A DNA stretch of 64,000 nt. Origin: Lysobacteraceae bacterium 2PB. GTDB taxonomy: Bacteria > Pseudomonadota > Gammaproteobacteria > Xanthomonadales > Xanthomonadaceae. Shown piece after piece: positions 35,041 to 45,000 of the stretch. The notes beneath the pieces were generated by a model that saw only the letters and a program-made list of their open reading frames with translations, was not told the origin of the DNA and made no database searches. Where the stretch lies: positions 124,001-188,000 of the forward strand of contig SCMT01000003.1 of assembly GCA_005502915.1 (NCBI GenBank), given 5' to 3'. The number at the start of each line of letters is the position of its first letter. Positions within the stretch are counted from its first letter, which is position 1. The position numbers were made by a program, and so were the translations under genes.

Positions 35041-38000
35041 TCACGATGCGGCCACCGTTTCGCTGCCGCGGCCGGTGGACGGGGCGTGGTCCTGGTAATG
35101 AAGGACCTCTTCCGACACCCACAGTTCGTCGAGCGCGCGCTGGGAGATCGTCTTGATCATCACCAGTTGATCCATGTCGGAGGCGAGGAAGGCATCCAGC
35201 TCGCGCATCGCTTCGTCCGGCTCGATCGAGCCGATCCCCCGGCTTTCCATGCGCTTGCGGAAGAACGCGTCGCTGACGACGCCGACGCTGCCCCAGTAGC
35301 CCCAGTTGACGATCTTCACCGGGTACGGGTGCCGTGCGCGCATGGCCTGCGCGAAACTGTCCTTGAAGGTGCAGCCGGCGCAGTAGTTCGACTGGCCGGC
35401 GTCGCGGTGGAACGACGCCACCGACGAGAAGAACAGCATGAAGTCGAGATCGAGGCCGGCGAAGGCGCGCGCGATGTTCACGCTGACGTCGACCTTGGCC
35501 GCGAGGCTCCGGCGGAAGACGTCCTCGTCCATCGTGCGTACCGTCTGGTCCTGCAGCACCAGCGCGGAATGGACCACGCCATCGATGCGCGGGAAGCGCG
35601 CCCGGATGTCGGCGACAGCCGCTGCCAGCGCCGTCGCATCGGTGGCATCCGCGGAGACATAGTGCGGACGGCGACCGATGGCCGCGATCGCATCGAGCTT
35701 CGCCTCGATCGCGGCATCCTGCGGTCGGCGGCCGATCCAGATCACCTCGGCGTCGTACTGCGCGACCATGTGCCGGGTCCAGACTTCGCCGAGCCCGCCT
35801 GCACCGCCGATCACGACGTACACGCCGTTCTGCCGGCAGACGGCGCGGTGGAACGGCAGCCGGCCGGCATCGGCGAATTCCTGGCGGAACCATTCATCGC
35901 AGCGATACGCCAGGCCCCTGCCCTGCGCGTCCCAGGGCAAGGCGAGGATTTCGCGGGGATCGAGATCTTCGGTCGATTCGATGTCGACGAGGCGGATGCG
36001 CCACAGCGGCAGTTCCTTGGCGAGACTGCCGATCAGGCCGTGCACGCCGGCATGATGTGGGGACACCGGCTCGTCGTCGAAGACCTGCAGCGCGCGGCGC
36101 GTGACGACCGTGAGCTTGAGTTCGCGTTCGAAGCCGTCGAGCCGGTTCAGTGCCTTGAGGATGCGGAACAACGAGAGCACGCCCGTTTCCTGACTGGCGA
36201 TGAGCGCGTCGTCGTCGCCGGGATCCGCTTCGGGGGCGAACCAGAGGAGATGGTCGAATGCCTGATCGGACAGTCGCTGCTCGATGCGTTCGACCGGATC
36301 GCCGGCCAGGATGGGCTGGTGCCGCAGGTCGATCTGCGCGGTGCGCAGCCAGTGGAACAGTGCCTCGTCTCCGCCGAGCAGCAGGCAGCGTTCGCCGGCA
36401 TCGGGCGTGATCGCCTCGTGCGCGAAACGAACCGGGTTCCAGATCGGGGCCAGGGCGCGGAGCGCCGGTCCCGACACCGGGGACGGCGTCGTTCTCGCGG
36501 ACGCAGGCGAATCGGCGACGGCGAGCAGGGGCGCAGCGCCGGGTGCCCCCGCCGCAGGCGATGCAGCAGCAGAGGCGGCCGCGACCGTGCGCGAGACCAG
36601 GCCGCGGATGCTGACGCGCGACAGGCCCTGCTCGTCGACCAGATCGATGTCCAGCGACGGCATGCCCGCGACCTGCGCTCCCGGTGAACGACGGACCCAG
36701 ACCCGCATGTCGGCGGTGGTGTCGCCCTGGACGATCATGTCGTCGAAGGCGAACGGCATCACCGCTGCGCCGCCCTCGCCGTCCAGGCCGCCCAGCAGGC
36801 AGACCGTGCACTGCATCGCCGCATCCATGATCGCGGGATGCAGGCCGAAGCCCGCATCCGCCCCGGCCGGCAGCCGCAGGCGCGCGACGACCTCATCGCC
36901 ATTGCTGCGCAGCGCGGCGATGCCCTGCATCGTCGCGCCGTAGCGCAGGCCCAGCGCTTCGAAACGGGCATAGAGCGCAGAGGGATCGCGGCCCGCACCG
37001 ACGATGGTCTTGTCGACCGCAGCGAAGTCCACAGGCCCGCCGTCGATGGCGTCCGCACTGCAGCGGACCGAGCCTCGGGCATGCGAGGTTTCGCTGCCCG
37101 CAGCGCCGGAGCGGATCTCGTAATCGAGCCAGCGCCCGCCATCCTCGTCTTCGCCGGCATCGTGCAGCACCACCGACAGCCTGAACGCGTTCTCGACCAC
37201 CACCGGCTGGATCCAGGCGTGGTCCCTGAATTCGAATGTGCGGGTCAGGTCCGCCGGCAGCGCCAGCGCGGCGGCGGCGCGCACCATCTCGACGTAGGCC
37301 ACGCCGGGCAGCACGCGGCGTCCGAGCACGACATGGTCGCGCAGGAAGAACTCGCGGCCGTGGAATTCCGAGGCGAAGATCGGGCCCGAAAGGTCGGAGA
37401 CGTTGGCATGCACCAGCGGATGGAGGATCGACGCTGCGACGGCTGTGGTCGACTGCGCTCTTCCGCGCTGCGGCAACGCCGGAATCGCGAAGCGCCTTCG
37501 TTCGAATGGATAGGTCGGCAGCGCGATGCGCCGCGCGCCGGATCCCGAGAACAGGGCGTCGAACGGCAGCGTCGCGCCGCGACAGAACAGGTCCGCCAGC
37601 GCCTGCAACTTGCCGTGGATCTCTTCCGCCGACAGGCCACCGGCGATCTGCTCCACGAGGAATCGTGCGAATTCGTCCAGACCGGGGGTCGCGCTGCCAG
37701 TCCGCTCGACACCGCTGCCGACGAAGCAATCCGGTGCGCGCTTGTGGCGGGCCAGACGCTTGAGCTTGGCGACCAGGTCGACGACATCGCTGGTCACCAC
37801 GACGCAGCGATGCTCGAACAGGTTGCGGCCGGTCGCGAGCGTGAACGCGATGTCGTCGAGATGCGCGTCGTTGCCGGCATCGAGCCAGGCGGCGAGATCG
37901 GTCACCTTGCGCCACAGCGCGGCCTCCGTCTTCGCCGACAGCACGACGATGCGCGGCACCGCCGGCGTGCGTACCGGGTCGGGGCGCCGGGGCGGTTCTT

Positions 38001-39294
38001 CCAGCACCATGAAGGCATTGGTGCCGCCGATGCCGAGGCAGTTGATCGCGGCGCGCCGCGGCGTCGCGGATTGCGACCATTCGATCGCATCGGTGTTGAC
38101 GTGGAAGGGGCTGGTCTCGAAATCGATCTTCGGGTTCGGCGTGGCGAAGTTCACGCACGGCGGAATGCGCCCGGACTTCAGGGTCATCGCGACCTTGATG
38201 AGGCTGGCCATGCCGGCGGCGATGTCGAGATGGCCGATGTTGTTCTTGACCGATCCGATCGCGCAGAACTGGCGGCGTTCGGTCTCGCTGCGGAACAGGC
38301 GGCTCAGCGCGAGGATCTCGATCGGATCGCCCATCGCCGTGCCCGTGCCGTGCGCCTCGATGTAGCCGAGGCTGTCGGCCGGGATGCCGGCGTTGTCGAG
38401 CGCGGCCCGCATGCAGTCGAGCTGCCCATCCACCTTCGTGGCGAGGAAGCTCATCTTCTGGCCGCCATCGTTGTTGATGGCCGATCCCTTGATCACGGCG
38501 TGGATGCAGTCGCCATCGGCGATCGCCTGCTGAAGGGGCTTGAGCAGGACCATGCCGACGCCGCTGCCGAACACGACGCCTTTCGCGTCCGCATCGAAGG
38601 CGCGGACTTGCCCATCCGCGGAGAGGATGTTGCCGCTCTCGTAGAGATAACCCGCGACATGCGGCGTACGCACGCTGACGGCGCCGGCCAGGGCCATGTC
38701 GCACTCGCCCGAGCGGATGCTCTGGCATGCCAGATGCACTGCGACCAGGGACGTCGAGCATGCGGTCTGCACCGCGATGCTCGGGCCGCGCAGGTTCAAC
38801 TTGTAGGACAGGCGCGTCGGAACGAAATCCTTGTCGTTGTTGACGTGCCAGCTGCCCCCGGTCTTGCCGACCACATCATCGTAATGGCCGGTGCACGACA
38901 GAAGATGGCTGGACACGATGCCACCCGATCCTGCGAAGACGCCGATCCGCGCTGGCTGACAATCGGGCTGGTAACCGGCGTCTTCCATGGTCGCCCAGGC
39001 GCATTCGAGCAGCAGCCGATGCTGGGGGTCCATGATTTCCGCATCGCGCGGCGGGACCCAGAAGAACTCCGCATCGAAACAGTCGTGGTCCGCGAGCAGC
39101 GGTGCGACCTTGATGTAGTTCGGGTCGGCCAGCGTGTCCGGCGACACGCCGTTGGCGAGCAGCTCTTCGTCGGAAAGCGTGGCGATGCCGGAACGGCCGG
39201 CGCAGAGGTTCGTCCAGAACTCATGCGTCGAGGCCGCGCCGGGGAATCTTCCCGCCATCCCGATGATTGCGATGTCGCCGTGCTGCTTTTCCAT
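35041..39294 (-). CDS. PKS C: KS-DH-KR half module, trans-AT
   Basis: 1,417 aa. KS (about 8-430) is complete: QTACSTS (Cys near 179), EAHGTGT, NNIGH. The DH (about 630-880) has both catalytic motifs: HVVLGRRVLP (H-x3-G-x4-P) and the Asp of IMDAAMQ. The KR (about 940-1350) has GGAGGLG, Ser in FFSSVAS and Tyr in QSNYCAG; the Asn usually four residues after Tyr is Cys. There is no AT and no ACP: the chain ends after the KR. The partner ACP is probably the first domain of PKS D. An active KS-DH-KR set predicts one extension leading to a double bond or, with DH idle, a hydroxyl. Confidence 0.9.
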   Translation of the reverse strand: MEKQHGDIAIIGMAGRFPGAASTHEFWTNLCAGRSGIATLSDEELLANGVSPDTLADPNYIKVAPLLADHDCFDAEFFWVPPRDAEIMDPQHRLLLECAWATMEDAGYQPDCQPARIGVFAGSGGIVSSHLLSCTGHYDDVVGKTGGSWHVNNDKDFVPTRLSYKLNLRGPSIAVQTACSTSLVAVHLACQSIRSGECDMALAGAVSVRTPHVAGYLYESGNILSADGQVRAFDADAKGVVFGSGVGMVLLKPLQQAIADGDCIHAVIKGSAINNDGGQKMSFLATKVDGQLDCMRAALDNAGIPADSLGYIEAHGTGTAMGDPIEILALSRLFRSETERRQFCAIGSVKNNIGHLDIAAGMASLIKVAMTLKSGRIPPCVNFATPNPKIDFETSPFHVNTDAIEWSQSATPRRAAINCLGIGGTNAFMVLEEPPRRPDPVRTPAVPRIVVLSAKTEAALWRKVTDLAAWLDAGNDAHLDDIAFTLATGRNLFEHRCVVVTSDVVDLVAKLKRLARHKRAPDCFVGSGVERTGSATPGLDEFARFLVEQIAGGLSAEEIHGKLQALADLFCRGATLPFDALFSGSGARRIALPTYPFERRRFAIPALPQRGRAQSTTAVAASILHPLVHANVSDLSGPIFASEFHGREFFLRDHVVLGRRVLPGVAYVEMVRAAAALALPADLTRTFEFRDHAWIQPVVVENAFRLSVVLHDAGEDEDGGRWLDYEIRSGAAGSETSHARGSVRCSADAIDGGPVDFAAVDKTIVGAGRDPSALYARFEALGLRYGATMQGIAALRSNGDEVVARLRLPAGADAGFGLHPAIMDAAMQCTVCLLGGLDGEGGAAVMPFAFDDMIVQGDTTADMRVWVRRSPGAQVAGMPSLDIDLVDEQGLSRVSIRGLVSRTVAAASAAASPAAGAPGAAPLLAVADSPASARTTPSPVSGPALRALAPIWNPVRFAHEAITPDAGERCLLLGGDEALFHWLRTAQIDLRHQPILAGDPVERIEQRLSDQAFDHLLWFAPEADPGDDDALIASQETGVLSLFRILKALNRLDGFERELKLTVVTRRALQVFDDEPVSPHHAGVHGLIGSLAKELPLWRIRLVDIESTEDLDPREILALPWDAQGRGLAYRCDEWFRQEFADAGRLPFHRAVCRQNGVYVVIGGAGGLGEVWTRHMVAQYDAEVIWIGRRPQDAAIEAKLDAIAAIGRRPHYVSADATDATALAAAVADIRARFPRIDGVVHSALVLQDQTVRTMDEDVFRRSLAAKVDVSVNIARAFAGLDLDFMLFFSSVASFHRDAGQSNYCAGCTFKDSFAQAMRARHPYPVKIVNWGYWGSVGVVSDAFFRKRMESRGIGSIEPDEAMRELDAFLASDMDQLVMIKTISQRALDELWVSEEVLHYQDHAPSTGRGSETVAAS

Positions 39295-39371
39295 GCCGGA
39301 TCCTGCTGCAATTCATGCCGGGGGGCTGGTGCGTTCGCACCCCGGTGGATTGCCTCCAATGAAAGACTCGA

Positions 39372-39617
39372 TCAGCGCTCGTAGGCCGCGCACAGGTCGC
39401 CGACCGTGCGCAGGCTGGTGATCGGCACCTCGCCGCTCGCGAACGGGTCGTGGGAAAAGTGGATTTCCAGGATCGCGAGGATGCGGGCGATGTGCAGGGA
39501 CCGGAACCCGAGGGTGTCGATGAGCGCGCTGGAATCGGTGATCGTGCCGAGTTCGACGCCCTCTTCCTCCGCAACGCGACGCAGGGTGTCGTAGATGATC
39601 TGCTGGTGTTCGCTCAT
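39372..39617 (-). CDS. Free-standing acyl carrier protein
   Basis: 81 aa. A four-helix carrier protein with the attachment serine in TLGFRSLHIARIL; the residue before Ser is Arg instead of the usual Asp (DSL). It is placed between the SDR and PKS C, 77 bp before PKS C. Two jobs are possible: receiving the acid activated by the nearby ligase, or serving as the missing ACP for the KS-DH pair at the end of PKS B. Confidence 0.8.
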   Translation of the reverse strand: MSEHQQIIYDTLRRVAEEEGVELGTITDSSALIDTLGFRSLHIARILAILEIHFSHDPFASGEVPITSLRTVGDLCAAYER

Positions 39618-39666
39618 GGTGTTCCTCGAATCGATATGGACAAAGGGCTTGCGACGGGGACATCCG

Positions 39667-40401
39667 TCAGGCGGTGAAACCGCCGTCGACCGCCAGGGTC
39701 TGGCCGGTGATGGCGCGCGTCGAAAGCAGGAAACGCGCGCTGTCGACGATGTCCTGGGTGGTGCACATTGCGCGCATCGGGGTCCGGCGGATGATGCGCG
39801 CACGCTGCGCATCGGTCAGGTGGCCGACCATCTCGCTCTCGAAGAAGCCCGGCGCGATCGCGTTGACGGTGATGCCCTGCGGCCCCACTTCGGTCGCGAG
39901 GCTGCGCGTGAAGCCGAGCAGTGCCGCCTTGGTGGCGCTGTAGACGGCCAGGCCCTTGTGGCCGCGCAGCGCGTTGACCGAAGAGATGTTGAGGATGCTG
40001 CCGTGGCGCGCCGCGATCATCGCCTTCAGGCAGGCGCGCGTCAGCACGATCACCGACTCCAGGTTCAAGGCCAGCGCGAGGTGGATGTCGCGCTCCGACG
40101 TCATCGTCAGCAACCCTTCGACGCCGACGCCGGCGTTGTTGACCAGCGCATCGATGCGCTTGTAGCGACGCATGACGTTCATGGCGAATGTGCGGACGCC
40201 ATCCAGGTCGGTGCCTTCGATCGGCTCCCAATGGAAACGCGTGCTTTCCGGATCGGCGCTGCGCAGCCGATCGATGAAATCGTTGCTGGAGCGGCTGAAC
40301 GTGGCGACGATGTCGCCTGCGTCGAGCCGGTCCTGCACCAGGGCCTGTCCCAATCCCCGGCTGCCGCCGCTGATGATGACCACTTTCCTGTCAGTCGACA
40401 C
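39667..40401 (-). CDS. SDR-family ketoreductase (FabG-like)
   Basis: 244 aa from GTG 40401, chosen because AAGGGAG lies 7 nt upstream; it overlaps the ligase stop by 11 bp. The NADP-binding motif is SGGSRGLGQ, with NNAGVG, the catalytic Ser in ILNISSVNAL and YSATK giving Tyr/Lys. A typical classical SDR that reduces 3-oxoacyl groups on carrier proteins. In the ligase-SDR-ACP set it probably reduces an ACP-bound keto group, perhaps on an accessory acyl unit. Confidence 0.85.
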   Translation of the reverse strand: MSTDRKVVIISGGSRGLGQALVQDRLDAGDIVATFSRSSNDFIDRLRSADPESTRFHWEPIEGTDLDGVRTFAMNVMRRYKRIDALVNNAGVGVEGLLTMTSERDIHLALALNLESVIVLTRACLKAMIAARHGSILNISSVNALRGHKGLAVYSATKAALLGFTRSLATEVGPQGITVNAIAPGFFESEMVGHLTDAQRARIIRRTPMRAMCTTQDIVDSARFLLSTRAITGQTLAVDGGFTA

Positions 40402-41800
40402 TTGCTTGCTCCCTTTCGGCATGGATGGCGCCGTCCTGCGCTGCGCGCGACTGGCGACGAATCTTCTTGAAGCGGGCACCGAACAGCGGGTCTTCGCTGA
40501 CCTTGACCCCGACCGGTACCTTGAATGGCGGCAGATGCTGCCTGCAATGCGCGCGGACGCGCTGCTCCACCTGCGCCGCCGGCTCGGGCTCGACCAGCTG
40601 CACGGTCGCGAAGACCAGATGGCCGGTCAGCGCGCTCGGCTTGCCGCTGACGACGACGTCGCTGATGTTCTCCACCTGCAGGATGAGGTTCTCGACTTCG
40701 CTCGGGTACACCTTCTCGCCGCCGACATTGATGATTTCCGACTCGCGCCCGAGGATGCGCAGATAGCCGTCCTGCTCCTCGACCATGTCGCCGGTGTTCA
40801 GCCAGCCATCTTCATCGAAGGGCGATGGCGCATTGAGATAGCCGAGCATGGCCGCATCGGTGCGGATCCACAGGATGCCGTCGACGATCCGGATCTCGTG
40901 GCGCTCGCCGCCGACCTTCATCCAGGTCGATCCGGGATCATCCGAGCGCGTCGGCAGGATGCCGACTTCCGTGAGTCCGTAGGTCTGCTTGCAGCGCACG
41001 CCGGGCAAGGCCTGGTTCAGCGCCTTCAGCGTCGCCAGCGACATCGGCTCGGTGCCGTAGGTGACCAATTCCAGCGACGACAGGTCGTAGGCCTGGCGCT
41101 GGTCCGAGATGAGCAGCATGTTGAGAAAGGTCGGCGTGGTCGGCAGCAACTGGATGCGCTGCGACTCGATGGCATGACAGACCGTCGGCACCGCGCGATC
41201 CCTGACGAACACCGCCGTTCCGCCGTTGCACAGCACATGCAGCAGCGTGTTGACGCCGCCGATATGGTCGAACATCAGGAAAATCAGGGTGCGATACGCG
41301 GCGCCGGGTTTCTGCAGGACGTTCTTCACGAGCCGCGAGAAGCGATGCACCGAAGCCTTGCTCTTGCCGCTCGATCCGGACGTGAACAGGATCAGCCCGG
41401 CTTCCTTCGGCTCGCCGCGCAGGGCGTCGAGCAGCGGATGGCTCTTGCCATGGCCGCAGGGCGTATAGCGGCTGTCGCCGTCGTCCGGGAATTCGAAGAA
41501 ACCATCGACGCATGCGGTTGCCAGCGCTTCGTCCACTTCCGAGTCGCTGGCGGACAGGATGGGCACCACGATGTTCGCGTTCTCGACCAGCGCGAAGAGC
41601 AGCGCGATCATGTCGCCGCTCACCTGCCCGCGCATTGCGATGCAGGTGCCCGGTGCGATGCCGGTCGATCGCAGCCGATCCGCCCAGTGACGCGTCCTGG
41701 CGTGCAGCTGCGCATAGTCGAGCGCGTCGCCATCGCAGACGATCGCCGTGCGTCCGGCGTGATCGGCCCAACTCTCGATGAGTGTCGTCAGGTGCTGCAT
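40391..41800 (-). CDS. AMP-forming acyl ligase (ANL superfamily)
   Basis: 469 aa. Adenylation core motifs: A3 LFTSGSSGKSK (about residue 137), A5 YGLTEVG (about residue 293), A7 GWLNTGDM (about residue 355), A8 GRESEIINVGGEKVYPSEVE, and the A10 lysine in GARFKKIRR. Activates a carboxylic acid as acyl-AMP and passes it to CoA or to a carrier protein. First gene of the ligase-SDR-ACP set. The acid cannot be predicted by eye. Confidence 0.85.
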   Translation of the reverse strand: MQHLTTLIESWADHAGRTAIVCDGDALDYAQLHARTRHWADRLRSTGIAPGTCIAMRGQVSGDMIALLFALVENANIVVPILSASDSEVDEALATACVDGFFEFPDDGDSRYTPCGHGKSHPLLDALRGEPKEAGLILFTSGSSGKSKASVHRFSRLVKNVLQKPGAAYRTLIFLMFDHIGGVNTLLHVLCNGGTAVFVRDRAVPTVCHAIESQRIQLLPTTPTFLNMLLISDQRQAYDLSSLELVTYGTEPMSLATLKALNQALPGVRCKQTYGLTEVGILPTRSDDPGSTWMKVGGERHEIRIVDGILWIRTDAAMLGYLNAPSPFDEDGWLNTGDMVEEQDGYLRILGRESEIINVGGEKVYPSEVENLILQVENISDVVVSGKPSALTGHLVFATVQLVEPEPAAQVEQRVRAHCRQHLPPFKVPVGVKVSEDPLFGARFKKIRRQSRAAQDGAIHAEREQASVD

Positions 41801-41860
41801 TCAACGCTCCGTGTTCGAAAACCCGCAGTGCGGGTGGATCATCCGATGGTCCTGTCCAGC

Positions 41861-41889
41861 AGTATCGAGGCGAAACATGGTTTCATCAA
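41861..41889 (-). promoter_or_regulatory. Candidate promoter for the ligase-SDR-ACP-PKS C operon
   Basis: On the minus strand TTGATG (41884-41889), 17-bp spacer, GATACT (41861-41866), 60 bp before the ligase start, in the 253-bp gap after PKS B. A small hairpin (ACCCGC/GCGGGT, 41821-41835) followed by TTTT on the minus strand lies in the leader. The rest of the gap shows no gene. Confidence 0.35.
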
Positions 41890-42053
41890 CCGCGTTTTCG
41901 CCATGGTTTCGCAATGTTCCGCGGCCGATATCCCATGATGCCGGCCCATCCCGCGCACGGGGTGGACGGTGTCATCGACACCGTCCGTCCGCACATGCGG
42001 CTGTGGCGAAATCGGGCGAGGCCACGATGCATGTAACGCAAAAGCGAAGCCCA

Positions 42054-45000
42054 TCAGGTCGCGCCTTCCTCGTAGATCGCATCGAGCGCGCCCTCGAATT
42101 CGAGGCTCGCCGTGCCCTGCGCTTCGTAGCCGATCATCTGGCGGCCCGGGGCATACAGCGATTCGAGCATCGCGGCGAACTCCTCGTCGTGCACCCGCTC
42201 GGCGTCCGAGGTCGGCGCATGGCCGATCATCAGGCCCTTGATCTTGATGAGCACGCGGCCTTCGCCATCGATCACGTCGACATCGATCACGTCACGGTCG
42301 TCCCGACGGCTGCCGCCGCGCGCCGACCGGACCCAGATCATGCCTGCGCGGGCAGCGACCGGTGCGAACCAGATGCGCTGCAGTTCGAGCACGGTGGTTG
42401 CCGATGGTTCGACGCCCGCGTCGCGCAGATGGTCGAGGCAGGCGAGATGCGCGAGGGACAGCAGCGCGAAGCCATCCAGCGCATCGCTCCCATGCACCGC
42501 GTTCGGATCGGCCGCCGCCGGCAGGCGGAATTCGAGCAGAGCCTGTCGCTCGCCGCGAAGACAGGCGACAACCCCGTCGGGCAGCCGGTCGTGGGCCATG
42601 CCGGCCTCGACGAGGGCGGCGTGGAAACCAGCCGCATCCAGGGCATCGCCCGGGAACAGCGTGCGCAGCTGGGCTACATCGATGCGATCCGGGGCGTCCC
42701 CGGTCGCATGGCTGCCGGCACCTTCGCAGAGCGTCGACTCGCCTTCCGCGCCCGACGCCCTCACGTTGAAGTCGAAGCTGTTGCCGCCGGTCGCATGGAG
42801 ATCCACGGAGACCGTGCCGTCCTGTCCGGTGGCAGCAGCGTCCGCCCACGCCAGCGAGCGCAATTCGATGCCTGCCTTGTGACCGCTGTCGCCGAGGGAT
42901 TCCCGCACCGCGAGCCGGACCATCTCCACCGGCAGCAGCTCCGGCAGGCCCGTGTCGGGCCGCAGGCCCTTGCCGCGCAGCGATGTCGCGAGCAGCGCGC
43001 TGTCCGAGGCGAACGACTGGCGCCCGAACACGGAGACGTTGCGATGCAGCAGCGGATGGATGGCGGCCTGGCTTCCCGTCTTCTGTTTCTCGGGGTCGAC
43101 CGTGAACCAGTAGCGCTCGCGCGCGAAGGCATAGGTCGGCAGGGTGCAGCGGCGCATGACATGACCGCTGTACAGCGCCTTCCAGTCGGGCTCCTGCCCT
43201 GCCAGCCAGAGATCGAGCAGCGCGGCCAGGTCGCGATCCCGCAGCCACTGGGCGACGGTCGCGGCATCGGTCGGCTTGGTGTCGGACTTGCGGCGGATGG
43301 TGCCGCGCTTCGCATCGGCCCTGGCCTCGTCGCCGTCGACGAAGGCCTGCAGGCGCGCGATGAGTTCGTCTTTCGATGCCACGACGAGCCCCATGCGCTC
43401 GGTCATCGCATCGCGACCGATCTGCAGCGTATAGGCGATGTCGGCCAGGTCGTCGTCGGTGCCCTTCGCCAGGTGCGCCAGCAGGCGTCCGGCGTTGGCG
43501 CGCAGGCGATCGGCGGTCTTGGCCGAGAGCACGATGAGGTGCGGGCCGGCGGGACGCGGCGAGGTCGTCGCCTGCGCGTCGATGTACTCCTCGAGCACGA
43601 CATGCACGTTGGCGCCGCCGAAACCGAAGGAACTGATGCCGGCGCGGCGCGGGAACGGCCTGCCCTGGTCGTCCAGCGCCGGCTCCCAGGGCTGGGTCTT
43701 CGTGACCGGGTAGAACGGGGTGTTGTCGAGGTTGATGTACGGATTGAGCTTCTCGAAATGCAGCAGCGCGGGAATCTGTTTGTGCCGGATCGACTGCAGG
43801 ACCTTGAGGATGCCCGCGATGCCGGCTGCGGTTTCGAGATGGCCGATGTTGGTCTTGGCCGAGGTCAGGCCGATATGCGGCTTCGCAGGCGGCGGCAGTT
43901 GATGTTTCCGGTAGAGATCCGAGAAGGCCTTCTTCATCGCCTGGATCTCGATCGGGTCGCCCAGGCTGGTGCCGGTGCCATGGCACTCCAGATAGCCCAC
44001 GCTGCGCGGGTCGATCTCGGCCTTCTCGTAGGCTTCGACCAGCAGGTCGGCCTGCGCGTTCGGATTCGGCGCGGTGAGCATGGTCGCCTTGCCGCCGTGG
44101 TTCTCCGCGGTCGACTTGATCACCGCGTAGATATGGTCGCCATCGGCGATCGCGTCTTCCAGCGGACGGATCAGGATCGCACCCGAGCCCTCGCCGCGCA
44201 CGTAGCCGTTCGCGCGCGAATCGAAGGTCTTGCACTTGCCGTCGTCGGCCAGCATGCCGGCGGCGCCGAAGGAGATGTGCCCGGCCGGCGTCAGCATGAC
44301 CTGCACGCCGCCGACGATCGCCATGTCCGAGCTGCCGGTGTGGATCGATTCGATCGCGCGGTGCAGCGCCACCAGCGAACTGGAGCAGGCCGTGTCGAGC
44401 GGCGCGCTGGGGCCGTGGATGTCGAGCAGGAACGACACGCGGTTGACGAGGATGGCATGCGAGGTGCCGGACGCGGAGTAGCCGTCCAGTTCGGCATGGT
44501 TCATCGCCATCATGTCGATGTAGTCGCGCGTCGCCGCGCCGACGAACAGGCCGGTCCTGGTGCCCGCGAGTTCCGAGACCTTGTGGCCCGAATCCTCGAT
44601 CGCGCCCCATACGCTTTCCAGGAAGATGCGCTGCTGCGGGTCCATCATCTCAGCCTCGCGCGGCGAGATGCCCCAGAACAGCGGGTCGAACTTGTCGACC
44701 TCGCGCATGAAGCCGCCCCACTTCGACAGCGTCTTGTTCTTCTCCGCCATGGGATCGCCGTAGTACGCCTGCCAGTCCCAGCGGTCCGGCGGCACCAGGG
44801 TTACCATGTTGTTCTCGGCCTTGCTGAGCTTCTCCCAGTATTCGTCGACATCGTCGGCCTGCGGCATCACGCCGCTCATGCCCACGATCGCGATGGGACG
44901 CTCGATGAAACGTCGCTGCGGCGAGAACCCGCCGGTGCCGCCACCCTGCCCGCCCTGCATTTCGGCCTGCGGTGCATCGGTCGACTCAAGCTTCTTCTTG

